Positions 30,327 through 42,098 of a stretch of DNA of 53,519 nt are shown here, in pieces. The stretch is taken from the NCBI RefSeq assembly GCF_001311175.1, contig NZ_BBAI01000015.1, forward strand, positions 1 through 53,519. The letters run 5' to 3'. The position numbers and the translations under genes are program-made. The notes under the pieces are model-generated. The model searched no databases, was not told where the DNA came from, and was given only the letters and a program-made list of their open reading frames with translations. Origin of the DNA: Lacticaseibacillus pantheris DSM 15945 = JCM 12539 = NBRC 106106. GTDB lineage: Bacteria > Bacillota > Bacilli > Lactobacillales > Lactobacillaceae. Numbering within the stretch: position 1 is the stretch's first letter; every line of letters begins with the position of its first letter.

Positions 30327-32161
30327 CTAATTTCGCGCCCCCAACTCACTGCGCAGCGCCCGGGCGGCGTCCTTGCTACCCGTAAAAATCAGGTGGTCAT
30401 TCGGCTCAATTAACGTGTCGCCATGCGGGGCCACAAAGTTACCGTTGCGGTATATCCGGCTGACCGTAATTGCGCCGATATCCGGCAGGCTCTGTAACGT
30501 TTTGCCCGTGTACCGGTGATTGTGCACTTCGACTTCGTACAGGCCCGCCTCCGTGTCCGTGAGCAGCTTCAACGTCGACGGCGACTCAATCATCCCCCGC
30601 AACAAACTGACGTTCACGGTAAACGTGTTAAACAGTTCCACACCATCGGCGGCCAATTCCTCGATGCGCTCGTTACCCGCCTCGCGCGTTTCAAACCGTG
30701 CAACGACCCGCGGCACCTGGTGATCCACCGCCATGCGGGCAATTCGGTAGTTGCGGTCAGCGTCCATATAGCCCAGCACCATAATGTCGGCGTCAAAGGC
30801 CCCCGCCGACACGAGGGCGTCCTCGTCCAATGTGGATAATAGCTTGACGTTGACCTGACTATTGTACGTCCGGAAATTCTTCTCCGAATCGGTCACCATC
30901 GTAATGTCGTACAGCCCCTTTGCCAGCTGTTGCGCCACCGGCACGGTCAGGATGTTCGCGCCTACGAACACCACGCGTGTCTTGACCTCGTCTTCGGGTT
31001 GCGGTTGGTACAGCTTGTTGAACACAATCGGTGCCAGCACGCAGCTCAGCACGGCCGCTAGGGTAAACGCCCCCGACTGGTCGGCAGTAATGGCGTTCAG
31101 GTTGCGGGCAATGGTTAACGTCGGAATCACCAAGGTAATGGTTGTTGACGCCAGCACGGCACCTGCGCCGAGTTGCGGGCGTTGAACCGCTGGTGGTAGA
31201 TAACGTACGGCACCACTTTGGCCAGCACGAAGCACAGGAAAAATACGGGAATCAACATCAGCGCCTGCGGATTGCCCATCATGGTCCGCAGGTTCAACTT
31301 TGCCCCCGTCATAATGAAGAAGATGGGAATGAAGAAACCGTAGCCGATGGACGTCAGCTTGTCGCGCGTCACCTCACTCGGCCGGAGGAGCTTCATCACG
31401 ATGCCCGCCAGGAACGCGCCCAGAATGTTCTCCGCGCCCACGTTCTCGGCGATGGTCACCAGCACAAAGATGAGGAAGAACGCCAGGCGGATGTCCAACT
31501 GCGTCGTGGACTTGTCAATACGGGCAAAGAACCGGTAAATCGACTTGAACCGGCGTAACAGGATAATGGCCGCCACAAATATCAGCAACACTAACCAGAT
31601 GCGGGCCGCGTGCCCGCCATTAATCGTCGAATAGACGGTTAGCGCGAGCAACGGCACGATTTCACCCAGTGCCGCGGTGAGCAGAATCGTCTGCCCCAAC
31701 GGCTTGCTGAGCAACTCCTGCTCGGTCAGAGCCGCAATGACCACGCCTAACGCAACGGTCGAAAACAGGATGGTCGCCAGCATTACGTCACTAAACAGGC
31801 CGAAGAACTTGAGGGCAACGCCCAAGATTAACGCGGTGACCACAACACCGGCAAAGCCGACGCCGGCCATAAAGACGGGCGACCGTTCCGTCGTCCCGTC
31901 CTGCTTGGGCCGCGGCTTTTGTACGAAGAGGTCAAAGTTAATTTCCATCCCCGACAGGAAGATCAGCACAATCACCCCGAGGCTCGACAAAAACGTCAGG
32001 TCAGCAGTGGTGGTCACGAAACCGAACCCCGTTTTGCCTAGAATAATCCCGACCACAATCTCGGCGACCGCGGTGGGAATCCCGTTGATTTTGAAGCGCG
32101 CCATGAATAATGGAATCATTAACGCCGCAACCATTACGACTAACATTGAAATTTGCGCCAT
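30327..32161 (-). CDS. CPA2 family cation:proton antiporter with RCK domain, frame interrupted
   Basis: About 611 residues with one single-base shift near 31170. The first 370 residues are a polytopic CPA2 (KefB/NapA-type) exchanger with roughly a dozen hydrophobic segments. A soluble part follows with a Rossmann RCK_N domain (VVFVGANILTVPVAQQLAKG) that binds NAD(H)-type ligands, then a TrkA_C domain near the C-terminus (YTGKTLQSLPDIGAITVSRI). It would exchange K+ or Na+ for protons across the membrane, with gating by nucleotide. Start 32161 (MAQISML) was chosen for its AAAGGA site. It is flanked by terminators, so it is monocistronic. Confidence 0.85.
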
Positions 32162-32266
32162 GATGCACGTCCTTTCACGTGGTGTGTCAATTGGTTTCCA
32201 GTATAACGCACCTGACATGATGATTTCATAACAATCTTGGTGTTAGTCATAATCTGTCACGTACAT

Positions 32267-32303
32267 AAAGGGAGCCGGCACGTGTGCGCCGACTCCCGCT
32301 TTG
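32267..32303 (-). terminator. Terminator of alcohol dehydrogenase gene
   Basis: AAAGGGAGCCGGC and GCCGACTCCCGCTTT form an imperfect GC-rich stem; on the minus strand the foot runs into CCCTTTAT. It sits 13 bases past the gene. Confidence 0.75.
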
Positions 32304-32315
32304 ACCCTATCGCAT

Positions 32316-33435
32316 TTATGCGCCCGGCTGATAGTCGGGATCGATAATCAATACCGGCTTAATGGTATCGCCACTGCGTGAATCCGCGTTGGCCTGGTTA
32401 ATCTGGTCGAACGGGTAGAACTTCTCCGTCTTATCAAAGTCAAACATCCCCATCTGGTAAAACTTAATCAGTCGGGGCACGTCGATTTGTGGAATCGAGT
32501 CGCCCATGTTAACCCCCACAATCTTCCGGTCAGAGGTACACAGGTCGTTCCAGGTATCGACGTCAATATGGTGCGCCGTGACCGCGATGGTCGCCGTCGT
32601 ACCACCCTGCGCCAGGGCCTGAATGGAACTCTCCATCACGCCGTCACGCCGGTGGTATCGACGGCCCAGTCAACACCGTAACCGCCGGTCAAATCGCGAA
32701 TGCCTGGACGGCATCCGTGTTGCGACTGTTGATGGTATCCGTCGCGCCCAGCTCCTTGGCCAGGGCTAACCGGCTGTCCACGATGTCCACGGCAATCACT
32801 TTGGTGCAACCCGAGATCCGGCCGGCCATCATGGCGGCCAGGCCGACCGCGCCGGTACCAAAGACGGCGATGGTGTCGCCCGGATGTGGTTGCAACGTGT
32901 TCAACACGGTACCGGAGCCGGTTACGTAGCCACAACCCAGTGGCCCGAGCATCCGCAGGTCGAGTTCCCTGGGTACTTTGACCGCGTTCCGCTCCCGAAC
33001 AACGGTCGTGGTGGTAAAGGAACTCTGGTCAAACATATCCGCCACGTGGTGTCCGTCGAGGGTAAAGTGCGATGAACCATCGGGCCGGACACCAGACAGA
33101 TTATTATGTGCGTAATTCAAACACTGGGTAGGCACCCCGCGCAGGCAGTTAGCACACTGCCCACACGCGTAGAAACTGAGCACCACGTGGTCACCCGGCT
33201 GAAACTGGGTCACCTCGGGGCCAACCTTCTCGACAATACCCGAACCCTCGTGGCCAAGGACAATCGGGTAATCAATCGTGGCGTCCCCCACCCGGAGCGC
33301 CTCGTCCGAGTGGCAAATACCCGTGGCGACCATGTGGATTTGTAGGTCATCAGGACCCATTGGGCACAGTTCCACGTCGTCCCGCAATTCAAAGTCGGCG
33401 CCCTGGTGGTCCACAACTGCAGCAGTTATCTTCAT
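32316..33435 (-). CDS. Zinc-dependent alcohol dehydrogenase, frame interrupted
   Basis: About 373 residues with shifts near 32697 and 32637. Catalytic zinc ligands are in GICHSDE (Cys) and GHEGSG (His-Glu). The structural zinc site is CGQCANCLRGVPTQC at about residues 92-106. The NAD(P) Rossmann motif is GTGAVGLAAMMAG. The overall pattern resembles aryl/benzyl-alcohol or class III-like medium-chain dehydrogenases that oxidise alcohols or reduce aldehydes. The start at 33435 (MKITAAVV) follows a GGGGG tract. It is flanked by terminators and appears independent of the EPS operon. Confidence 0.82.
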
Positions 33436-33555
33436 TATCAATACCCCCAAACGTATACGTACGGTTAACGGTCTACGTAGTTAATCATCGCACTACCAGG
33501 ATAGTTTTGCAAAGGCTTACATTATAATGGAAGCAACGTGTTCTGGGGATAATAA

Positions 33556-33599
33556 AATACGCGTCGGCAACGGGACCAAATCTCCGCTGGACGCGTATT
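33556..33599 (-). terminator. Terminator of EPS operon
   Basis: AATACGCGTC pairs perfectly with GACGCGTATT around a 24-base loop, with TTTTATT on the minus-strand exit side. It follows the last gene of the operon by 10 bases. Confidence 0.75.
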
Positions 33600-33608
33600 G
33601 TGCACTTT

Positions 33609-34749
33609 TTAGCTAAATTCAGCGGGTCGCGTAACCGTCACCCCAAAGTGGTACTGGATGGCCGCCAAAATGCGCTCCGTCGCGTGCCCATCCCCATACG
33701 GGTTACGGGCCCCAGCCATCTGGTTGTACACCGCCGGGTCGTCCAGTAACTGCGTCATGGCGGTGCGCACCCGGTCCGGGTCCGTTCCAACCAGCCGCAG
33801 TCCCCGCGGCAACGCCCTCGGGCCGTTCAGTGGTATCCCGCAGCACGAGCACCGGCTTGCCCAGTGACGGTGCTTCTTCCTGAACACCGCCGGAATCACT
33901 CATAATGAAGTAACTCCGGGCAGCCAGGTTGTGGAAATCCACCACGTCTAACGGCTCAATTAGGTGTACCCGCTCCTGACCGTCGAACACCGCGTGCGCA
34001 ACCCGCTGCACCGCTGGGCTCAAGTGCACCGGATACACGATATTCACGTCGGAGTGAGCCCGCAGTACGTCCAGCATGGCGTTCAGGGTGCGGCGCATGG
34101 GCTCCCCCTGATTCTCACGCCGGTGCATCGTGACCAGGATCATCCGCTGGTTAGCGGGTATCTTGTCCAGTACGTCGTGGTGGTACTGCGCGTTCACCGT
34201 TTCGTGGAGTGCATCAATGGCGGTATTCCCCGTCACGAAGATATGCGCAGCCGCATGGTGTTCCAGCAATAAATTATCGCGGCTCTGCGCGGTAGGGGCA
34301 AAGTAGAGGTCGGCCAACACGTCGGTCAGTTGGCGGTTCATCTCCTCCGGAAACGGATTGTACTTTGCCCACGTCCGTAACCCTGCCTCCACGTGGCCCA
34401 CCGGCACCTGCTGATAGAACGCAGCTAGGCACGCCGCAAAGGTAGTGGTGGTGTCACCGTGAACCAGCACGATGTCCGGCTGCTCACGCGTCAATACATC
34501 ACCCAGAGCCAGCAGCACCCGGCTAGTGATTTGCGCAAGACTCTGCCCCGCCCGCATGATATCAAGATCATAGTCGGGGTGAATATTGAATACTTGCAGC
34601 GCCTGATCGAGCATCTCGCGGTGTTGGGCCGAAACGACCGTAACCGGCACAAACGCTGGATTCCTTTGCAACGCCTGCACGATGGGCGCCATCTTGATGG
34701 CCTCTGGACGCGTACCAAACACCGTCATTACCTTAATTGCTTTGATCAT
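33609..34749 (-). CDS. wecB: UDP-N-acetylglucosamine 2-epimerase (non-hydrolysing), frame interrupted
   Basis: About 380 residues with one shift near 33815. The N-terminus VMTVFGTRPEAIKMAPIVQAL is the family signature. HGDTTTTFA, HVEAGLRT, PEEMNRQ, TMHRREN, and SDSGGVQEEAPSLGKPVLVLRD(T)TERPEG cover the UDP- and GlcNAc-binding loops and catalytic residues. It interconverts UDP-GlcNAc and UDP-ManNAc in the cytoplasm. It starts about 30 bases after the degenerate GGDEF gene at the end of the EPS operon, so it probably supplies UDP-ManNAc to the synthase at 37695. Its wall teichoic acid role elsewhere is an alternative, but no teichoic acid genes are nearby. Confidence 0.88.
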
Positions 34750-34779
34750 TTTGCCACCCCCATGGCTAACATCAACACC

Positions 34780-35634
34780 CTAAACGTCGTACTCCAATTC
34801 CTTGATGGCCCCATTCATGAGGTCGTGCGGGTCGTGCATCGTTTGACCGTCCCACTGTTCGATGCCCGCACGCAACGAGAGGTCGACGCTCTGTAACGCG
34901 ACCGATGCCGCGGTGGCCTCCACAAAGCGTTCCTTAATGCGCGTTGCGGCAATACCCGCGCCCGCCGAATCCGAGTACAGTAGCACCGCCCACGTGGGGT
35001 TCGTATCGTCCAGCATGTAGACGATGTCGTTGTCCCGGGTAGCGTCGTTAATTGCAGCCGACGCTACTTTGATTAACTCATCCACCCGCTCGGTGCTCAT
35101 CATGCGTTGCAGGTCGGTAAAGTAGCGGACCTGAATCACCACCGTGGTGACCGGCAAGTTAAAGCGCCGGTTCGTCTCGGTGAACACCCCCACATCCTGA
35201 ATGTAGGAGACCATCGTCCGCAGGTTGGTTTGCTCGTCCAACGCACCCCGCTCCACCATGTCCGCCCGCATCCGGGCATTATCCGTCTGTAAAATCCGCA
35301 ATTGCTGCGTCATGCCGTTAAAACTCAGCAGCAGCAACACCGGCGCCACCAACCAGAACAGCATCACCCATACGTTGAACGTCCGCTGCATCTCGGCCAG
35401 ATAGATTATAAATAGCGTCTGCCCCAATAGGAACAACAGGTCGGCGGCGAGGCCCGGAATGGTGCCGAAAAAGTAGCCAATGAGAATCAACACCACCGTC
35501 ACGATAAGGTACACGGCCCCCAACAAAACGGTGTGCGTAACCGCCGTGACTGCGGCAACGAAGAAAACCAGCACCAGAAACACCATCAGCAGCACGTCAC
35601 TCATCGTGGCGGCGCGGCCATCACTATTTTTCAT
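34780..35634 (-). CDS. Degenerate GGDEF membrane protein, predicted c-di-GMP receptor (YdaK/PssE-like)
   Basis: A 284-residue protein with an intact frame. Roughly residues 10-110 hold four to five membrane helices. A GGDEF-fold domain follows (LDEQTNLRTMVSYIQDV). Where an active diguanylate cyclase has GGDEF, this has LDDTNPTWAVLL, so synthesis is unlikely. Just upstream is RDND, an RxxD motif in the I-site position that binds c-di-GMP in this family. Bacillus YdaK and Listeria PssE, both in homologous EPS operons, are degenerate GGDEF receptors. Its ATG overlaps the end of the BcsB-like gene (ATGAAAAATAG), so the two are translationally coupled. I infer c-di-GMP activation of the synthase complex. 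Confidence 0.8.
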   Translation of the reverse strand: MKNSDGRAATMSDVLLMVFLVLVFFVAAVTAVTHTVLLGAVYLIVTVVLILIGYFFGTIPGLAADLLFLLGQTLFIIYLAEMQRTFNVWVMLFWLVAPVLLLLSFNGMTQQLRILQTDNARMRADMVERGALDEQTNLRTMVSYIQDVGVFTETNRRFNLPVTTVVIQVRYFTDLQRMMSTERVDELIKVASAAINDATRDNDIVYMLDDTNPTWAVLLYSDSAGAGIAATRIKERFVEATAASVALQSVDLSLRAGIEQWDGQTMHDPHDLMNGAIKELEYDV

Positions 35635-37761
35635 CGCCGGTCTCCTTCCGTCGTAGCATACCGTTCTTCCGCAAAATCAGGACCATTATCGCCACAACCA
35701 CCACGATGACGGCCGCCGCTACGACCAGGTAAATAATCACCTGCCGGTTGCGGGTTAGCTTCTGCTTCTTGGCGGCGTTCACGTCAGCCGCTGCGTTCTT
35801 CTTGAAACAGTACGAGTAGTGGTTATTATCCCGGTCGATGACCAATGCGTCGCCCTTGTATCCCGACACGTCCGCCTGGGTACTCAACTGCGTGGTGGCA
35901 TTAACCACGTCGCTACTGTGCGCCGCCGTGGCGACCAGCAACGCCCGCTGCTGGTTGTACGGGGACCGCAACAATTGCGCCGTACCGATCGTCGCACCGT
36001 AGCGGTGTTCGATACTCAACTTTTCGTTACTCAAAATCCGGTTGCCACCCCGCGCAAAGCGGAAGTACAACTGCCCGTTGAGTTTCCGCACCAACGCATT
36101 ATCGTGGTACGTGCCAAAGGCAATCACGCTACTTTGCTTCATCCGCGCGGTGCTAGGCACCTGCGTGGTAAAACGAATGCTCCCGGTATTCTGTTGGGCG
36201 TAGTTACCAAGCAGGTTCATGATGTTCGTTAGCGCGGCCAGGTCATCGTCGTTCATACTCCGGGGCCGCACGACCACAACGTTGTCAAACGTCTGGTTGC
36301 TGATAAAGGTGCTCGGGTAATTGGTAAAGAGGAGCGAGTTTTGCGGCGTGGTTTTAATGGCCGCCGTCGACTGACTGTCCAGCTCGGCCCACGGGGTAGT
36401 CACATCCGTCGTACCACCACTCCCCGCCAATTGCAGGTTAAAGACCACGCTGACCGTGAACGAATTACCCAGGGTGAGCTTGGTCGGCAAGCGGAAATTG
36501 TACGTGCCTCCGTTGGCCCGGGCGCGGTCTAGGTGGGCACTGCCCACACTTTGGTCACCAACCTTCAGGGTGACCAACGAATTCTTGAAGTTCAGGTTGT
36601 CCGCGTAACGCAAGTGCAGGTGGACAACCGAGCCCTGCGAGTTAGTACGGTCGATGGGCACACTCAGTACGTACGTGAGGGTGTGCTGCCCGGTGCCACT
36701 AACCCGGTCCGTACCCGTGGTTAGTTGTCGCGAACCCTGATACTGGAGGACCGACGTTGACGTACTGGTCTGCGCCGTCACGCTCTCGGTTGGACCGGTG
36801 GTTTCCTTCATTAACTCTTGGTTGGCCACAAACTGCGCCGCCTTCTTCAGTAGGCCGCCCGTCCTGGCCGTCACAATCAGATAATGGGTGCTCCCGTCAG
36901 TGGCCGTTTGCAATACTGCACGCTGCGCGGTTACCTGGTCGGCTTGGACGAAACGCTTCAAGTCTGCCGGTAAACGGTCATATTGGGCGACCACCAGCCG
37001 GTAATCGGCCTGCTGGGCAATACTGCTGCCCCAACGCGTCAGGTTCAACTTCCCGTCCGTTGTCACAATAACGCGCGCCACCCCGGCAAAAGCGTAGGCA
37101 CTGGCGGTTAACTCCGCGTCATTGGCACCATGCGGCATCACGATGGCACTCCGCCGATTAACGATGGTATCCATCCCAATAAAGTGGGCGTAGAAGGAAT
37201 TGATGTCCTCACTAGCTCATTGAGGTGGTAAGTAAAGTTGACGTTGGCCCCGCTACTCAGCGTTAACCAGTTAGCCGGCGTCGTCACTAGATCACTCGTT
37301 TGCCCCGCCTGGTTGATGATCTGGCCGTTGATGGTTAGCACGTTGCTACCCCGCAGCAGGTCTAACGGTAGGTCCACGGTTTTACTTTGCAGGCCACTGG
37401 TCTTATCGGGCCGGAACGAGTAAAACTTCACCCCGTTGAGGCTCAACGTAATGTCTGAAGTTTGCCGATTGGAGAGCTGGGACACCTGAAAACTAAAGTT
37501 AAACTGGGCCTTATGGATGTCCCAATAATCTTCCTTCGTGAAGTTCAGGCTCGTCGTGACCGACTTACCGGAGAGGGTCATCGTGTCGTTTTGGAAGTTC
37601 TGCGTGTAGGTCTGATCACCGTCATCGGCGCGGACCGTATGTGCCGGTGCCACCAGCACCATAATTGCCCCGATTAGCGCCACCAGGGCCATCATTAAGT
37701 TACTTGTAACGCTTTGTCTTGTACCACTTTGCTTGTTGATGAAAGACTTGTTCTCGAACAT
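35624..37761 (-). CDS. BcsB/YdaN-like EPS synthase accessory protein, frame interrupted
   Basis: About 712 residues with one shift near 37215 (NEL..., then DINSFYAHFIGMDTIV in the next frame). A signal peptide (MALVALIGAIMVLVAPAHTVRA) is followed by BcsB-like beta domains and a C-terminal membrane anchor (VIIYLVVAAAVIVVVVAIMVLIL) with a positive tail. BcsB-type proteins sit outside the membrane and guide the nascent polysaccharide. In Bacillus and Listeria the equivalent is YdaN/PssD. As read, it overlaps the preceding GT2 gene by 67 bases, which may be an artefact of an uncorrected shift at the GT2 3' end. Confidence 0.75.
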
Positions 37762-38965
37762 AATTCACCATCGTATGCCGCTACAACTAGCCACATCTGA
37801 CTGTAGATTAAATACATGGCAATGATCACCAATAGGTTGCTAAACTTCATCTCACTCTTTTCGGTCGTGATGGTCACAAAGGTGCTAATGACAAACGCCA
37901 GCACCGCCGTCAACCAGAGGCCATTACTGAACCCGTTGATGTCGGAGTGGACCACGCCCGCAACCGACAGGACAAACACGGAGTCCGACAGTATGAGCGA
38001 CGTCATCAACAAAAAGTAAATCGACATGAAGTAGATGAGGTCGAACCGGATGTGCCGGCCCGCCTTGGTAAAAATTTTGTGGGCGTTCTTCAACACCACG
38101 TAGATGTTGCCCTTCACCCACCGCGTACGCTGGTGAAACCAAACGTCCAGCGTCTGCGGCTCCTGCTCCCAGGTGACTGCCAGCGGCTGAAACTTAATGC
38201 GGTAATTCCGCGCGTACACTTGAAAGCTGATTTCGGTATCCTCGGATAGCGCCTTGACGTCCCACCCACCGATTTGCTCCAACAAATCACGCCGGATGAC
38301 GTAGTTGGTTCCCGGAATCGTGCACAGTTTGAACAACTACTGGCGTCCGGCCTGGGCCATCCACTGAAACGACAGGGTCTCCACGTTGATAAAACGGGTG
38401 AGGACGGTGGCGTTTTTTGTTCCGGGTCCGAAACTTACCGATAACCGCCCCGTAGTGATCGTAGCTGAGTAGTTCCGCCACCAGGTACCGTAGCGCGTCG
38501 TGCTCGGGCGTATTGTCGGCATCGTAGATTGAAATAACGGAGCCTCGCGCATGCTGTAACCCGATGTTCAGGGCGTTGGATTTACCTTTGCCCCCGTTGG
38601 TCTTGTCGGTGTTAACCACCGTTAAGTTACGGTCCGGGTGCAGTTGCTGCAAGGCTTTGAGTAGGTCGGCAGAGTTATCGCTCGAGTTATCGTTAATCAC
38701 AATAATTTCGTAGCGGTCGGCCGGGTAGTCCAGTGCCAGCAACGCCTGCACCGTTTTGACAATGACGATACCCTCGTTATGCGCCGGCACCATAATTGAG
38801 ACAAAGGGGGGCGTGCTGGGCAACGTCGGCGGCGTCGTCCTCGACCATTTCAGGTAGTACGCATAACCGGCGATTGTCAGTATCACGTTGACGATGAGAA
38901 TCGCCCAAATTGCAAAAATCGCTATGAATAAAAATCCATCAAGAATGGTGATGAGGTTCGTCCCC
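37695..38965 (-). CDS. Processive GT2 polysaccharide synthase (YdaM/PssC-like), frame interrupted with in-frame stop
   Basis: About 423 residues. A membrane segment (FLFIAIFAIWAILIVNVILTIAGY) precedes the GT2 domain, and three more lie at the C-terminus. Processive-synthase motifs are all present: DD-type INDNSSDNS, DxD in IYDADNTPEHDA, SEDTEIS (TED), and QRTRW (QxxRW). The frame shifts at T6 (38413-38418), and a TAG at 38338-38340 interrupts AQAGRQ-stop-LFKLCTIPG where a tryptophan is expected. No ATG has a good ribosome binding site; a GGGGG tract near 38965 suggests a start in that area. With UDP-ManNAc made nearby, a poly-ManNAc-type chain is a reasonable guess for its product. Confidence 0.75.
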
Positions 38966-40554
38966 CTTTCGCCGGTACATGCGCCGGTAAATACTGCGAC
39001 CAACCGCAATAAATACCAACATAATGGTCAGTGTCACGCCAAAGAACACCCACATGACCGTACTTTGCAGTTGGAAGTAACGGTTATACCAAGCCTCGCG
39101 GGGTTTAGCCGGCGTGGTCGCACCAGCACTAGCACTTTGACCGGCGGTAATGCTCTGGGCTTGCCCGTTAAGCTGCCACTGACCGTGATTGTACGCAATG
39201 GTTGTGCTACCCACCGTGAATTGGGTCCGCCAACTAGCGTCGGGCGACTGCCACGACCCGTTAAACCGGCTAATCGTTCGTTCGAGGTCAGATAAACCGC
39301 GACCACTATCTGGCAGGCCAAAGGTAATGGCGGTAGGCAGCGCGAATTGGAGCGACGACTTTGCCAATGCGGAACCCATTTTGGTCGACGTCAGTTTCCG
39401 GCCAGGCAAAGCGTAGTACGCGTTGGCAAAGGTGCGGCCGCGACCGTCGTGATCAACGTTCACCACCGTTTGCTCGTTCCCCATGAGAACCACGGTCTGG
39501 GGCTGACCCAATCCGTCTGTGCGTAACACGGCGTCCTGGTTCCAGTACGCCTCGACGCTCATCCCCACCGGTAGTACGCCACGGTTCGCCAGGGCCGTCA
39601 CCATCGCCTGCGTGTGGTTCCGCAAGGCTTGCCGGCTCGCGCTACTATTACCGGGATCGCCAACGGCCAGGTTGTGCAGCAGCACCACACCACCAGCGAG
39701 TTCAACCGCCCGCAGTGTGCGGGCATAACGGTCGAGCTCCGGCAGGTCGGTATTGGTATACACGCCCGCGACGCTGACGGCAAAGTTGATGCCGCGATTC
39801 TGCAGGTAGGTGGCCAATTGCCGTAGCACCCGCATATTGGTGTACGGCGTGACGCCGGTGATTGTAAGTAACGGTGCGCTGGTGGTGTGGCGCCCCCAAA
39901 CGGCTGCGAACATTTCCTCGGCCAGCATGATGTTCATACCGCTAGTCGTGAAGTAGGGCATCACGCCGTCTGCCCGTGAACGGCGGTGAACGGGTACTGT
40001 GTAGTGCCGTTCTGCCGCGTGAGCGTGCCCAGCGTGGTGCTGTCGGCGGTTGTGCTGGTAATCACCTGCTGGTCCGCGCTAAACGGTAACAGTTGCTGGG
40101 TGTTACTTTGCGCATCATGCAGGATAAACTGCTGGCGGTAAACCGTCCGTAGTGTCACCCCCGCGGCTTGGGCCTCGTTAGCCGTCACGTTAGGTCCCAA
40201 GTGAACGCGCACACCGGTGAACTGGTCGCGATCCCGCATAAACGACTGGTTGGTTAACCGTAACTGTGGCCAATTAATCAGTGTGACCACACCGTCGTAA
40301 TGACCACGGCTCAACATCCCCCGACGATAATTGGCGATGTTGACCGTCTGAATACGTACCCCCGCCGTCGTAAGTAACCGCTCCACTGCGTACAGGTCGC
40401 CCGTTTGGCCGCCAGACACATTCTCGGAATCGTACGCCAACATGACTTTGGGCGTGGTGTCCGCATGGACCGGGGTGCGTGGTACGGTTGCGACCACAAC
40501 CACCGCCGCGGCGCTCACAAGTGCTACTTTGAGTAACCTCACTAATCTACTCAT
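38939..40554 (-). CDS. DUF2334-type membrane protein (YdaL-like), frame interrupted
   Basis: About 537 residues with one shift near 39973 (PFTAVHGQ, then DGVMPYFTTSG in the next frame). A signal peptide (VALVSAAAVVVVATVPRTPVHA) leads to an extracellular domain with VMLAYDSENV and ITGVTPYTN, then VVLLHNLAVGD. It ends with a membrane helix (VMWVFFGVTLTIMLVFIAV) and a basic/histidine tail. DUF2334 proteins are distant relatives of polysaccharide deacetylases, but a full metal-binding triad is not evident here. The equivalent in the Bacillus ydaJKLMN operon is YdaL. It overlaps the 3' end of the upstream membrane-protein gene. Confidence 0.7.
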
Positions 40555-42051
40555 ACGTCCTGCTCAGCCCCCTCACGGTACGCGTGCCAGAGCCGTCCGT
40601 TCAGCGCGTCGGCCACCAGAATTACTAGGATAATTTCCAGCGACATTGGCGCCAAAAACATGTGCTTGGCGAGGTCCGCGGTACCATCGCCGATAACCGA
40701 CACGATGGGTACCCCAATGAGAATCGACAGGAGCCCGAGTACCAGCATGAACCGGAGCACGCCCTCCGTTGCCCCCGCCCGGATGTCCGCGTATAAACCC
40801 ACCGAGAAAACGAGGATTAACACCACGGCCAGCAGGATGTTGAACGCAAACCGGCGCGGTAGAACGCGCGCATCAGCGTGCTCATCCCGGTGAAGTAGTG
40901 CGCCTGCTGCTGGGCGGACCCGCCGGCCGATTGCGGGTAGTCGCCCACCGCGCCCACCTGAACCACCATGAGGTTCTTGGCCGTGACGTCCATCAGCGCC
41001 ATGAATTGTTGGGGATGCTTTATGTAATAGGCCACAACCCAACCGGTCGAGAGCTTGCTGGTCAAATGCTTCGTGGTGGCCTTATTCGTTGGTAGCACGG
41101 ACGCGTACTCCGGCGGGTTGTAAGCACCGTTACGCATCAGCGCGTACTGCCGGTTGATGCCGGCGCCAGCAATCGCCTTCCCCGGGTGCTGCTGTTCCAC
41201 CAGCACGCCGTAAGTAAACGTCTGGTACATATTAATGTCGTTAAACTGTTTGGAGATTAAGGCAAAGGTGACCACGCCGGTGAGCAACACCGCCGCAATA
41301 CCCCCGAGTATGTATGGCCGTACGCGCCGCCACTGGGGAATAAACAGCAACCCGAGCGTGACCACCGCCATGCTGAGGGCGAGCGGCGCATTTTGTTGCT
41401 TGTTAAACACCATCAGGGCACTGCTGACAAAGTAGAGCACCACGAGGGGCCACCTGCGTCGGTACACGTTGCGGCTCAGCAGTAAAATTGCCGCCACGGC
41501 GTACAGCAAAAGCGTCAAGCCCCCCGGCTCGGCGAAGAAACTATTCATATATAACGTGATGGCAGAATCATCAAAAACAAACACCACCATCAAAGCAATG
41601 ATGTAGCTCCGGATCCCCCGGACTGGGTGCGTTAAGGCCACCGTCAACAAGTACAGCGCACCGAGGTAGAGGGCAAAGTTCACGATGCCCATAAACCGAA
41701 TATCGAAAATCTTGTGACTATACAGCAGGCCGTTCAGAAGCTGGGCTAGCTTGACGAAGAGCGTCTGGGAGGAATGCACCACCACCGCATGCTCGTTAAA
41801 GTACTGCATGATGTGGTATTGCGGGTGGAGGTACGCAAAGTAGTCGCTACGGGAACCAGCGGCAAACGGGTACATGCCGTTAGAATAAATGACACGCCAA
41901 AAATCACCGTTATCGGCATAGCGTGAACGACTGGCCCGAATAAAAATGGGCACACAACCAGTAGACTCACGATGACCATGAACAATCCCGGTGACACGAA
42001 TCGTTGAAAGCCACGCCAAAAGCGTGACCATACACTCCCCATTAATCGCAC
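40551..42051 (-). CDS. Polytopic membrane protein, possible GT-C/WsfD-like glycosyltransferase, frame interrupted
   Basis: About 500 residues with shifts near 41925 and 40865. It has about ten hydrophobic segments. An early extracytoplasmic loop contains the conserved-looking RYADNGDFWRVIYSNGMYPFA; the central part includes YIIALMVVFVFDDSAITLYMNSFFAEPGG. The DNGDF motif and topology resemble WsfD-type glycan-modifying hexose transferases; I hold this family assignment loosely. Inside an EPS operon it could add side-chain sugars on the outer face or modify the polymer. It overlaps the next gene by four bases. The start at 42051 (MRLMGSVWSRFW) is not backed by a strong ribosome binding site. 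Confidence 0.6.
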
Positions 42052-42098
42052 GCGGTGACACCCCCTTTGGTGAAACTAGCGTCCCCCAACGCTAGTGA

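Noticed and set aside
37695-37761. Real 67-bp overlap of EPS synthase and BcsB-like genes
   Set aside because: The synthase C-terminus beyond the last membrane helix looks out of frame (ELCSRTSLSSTSKVVQ), so the overlap is probably caused by an uncorrected indel.
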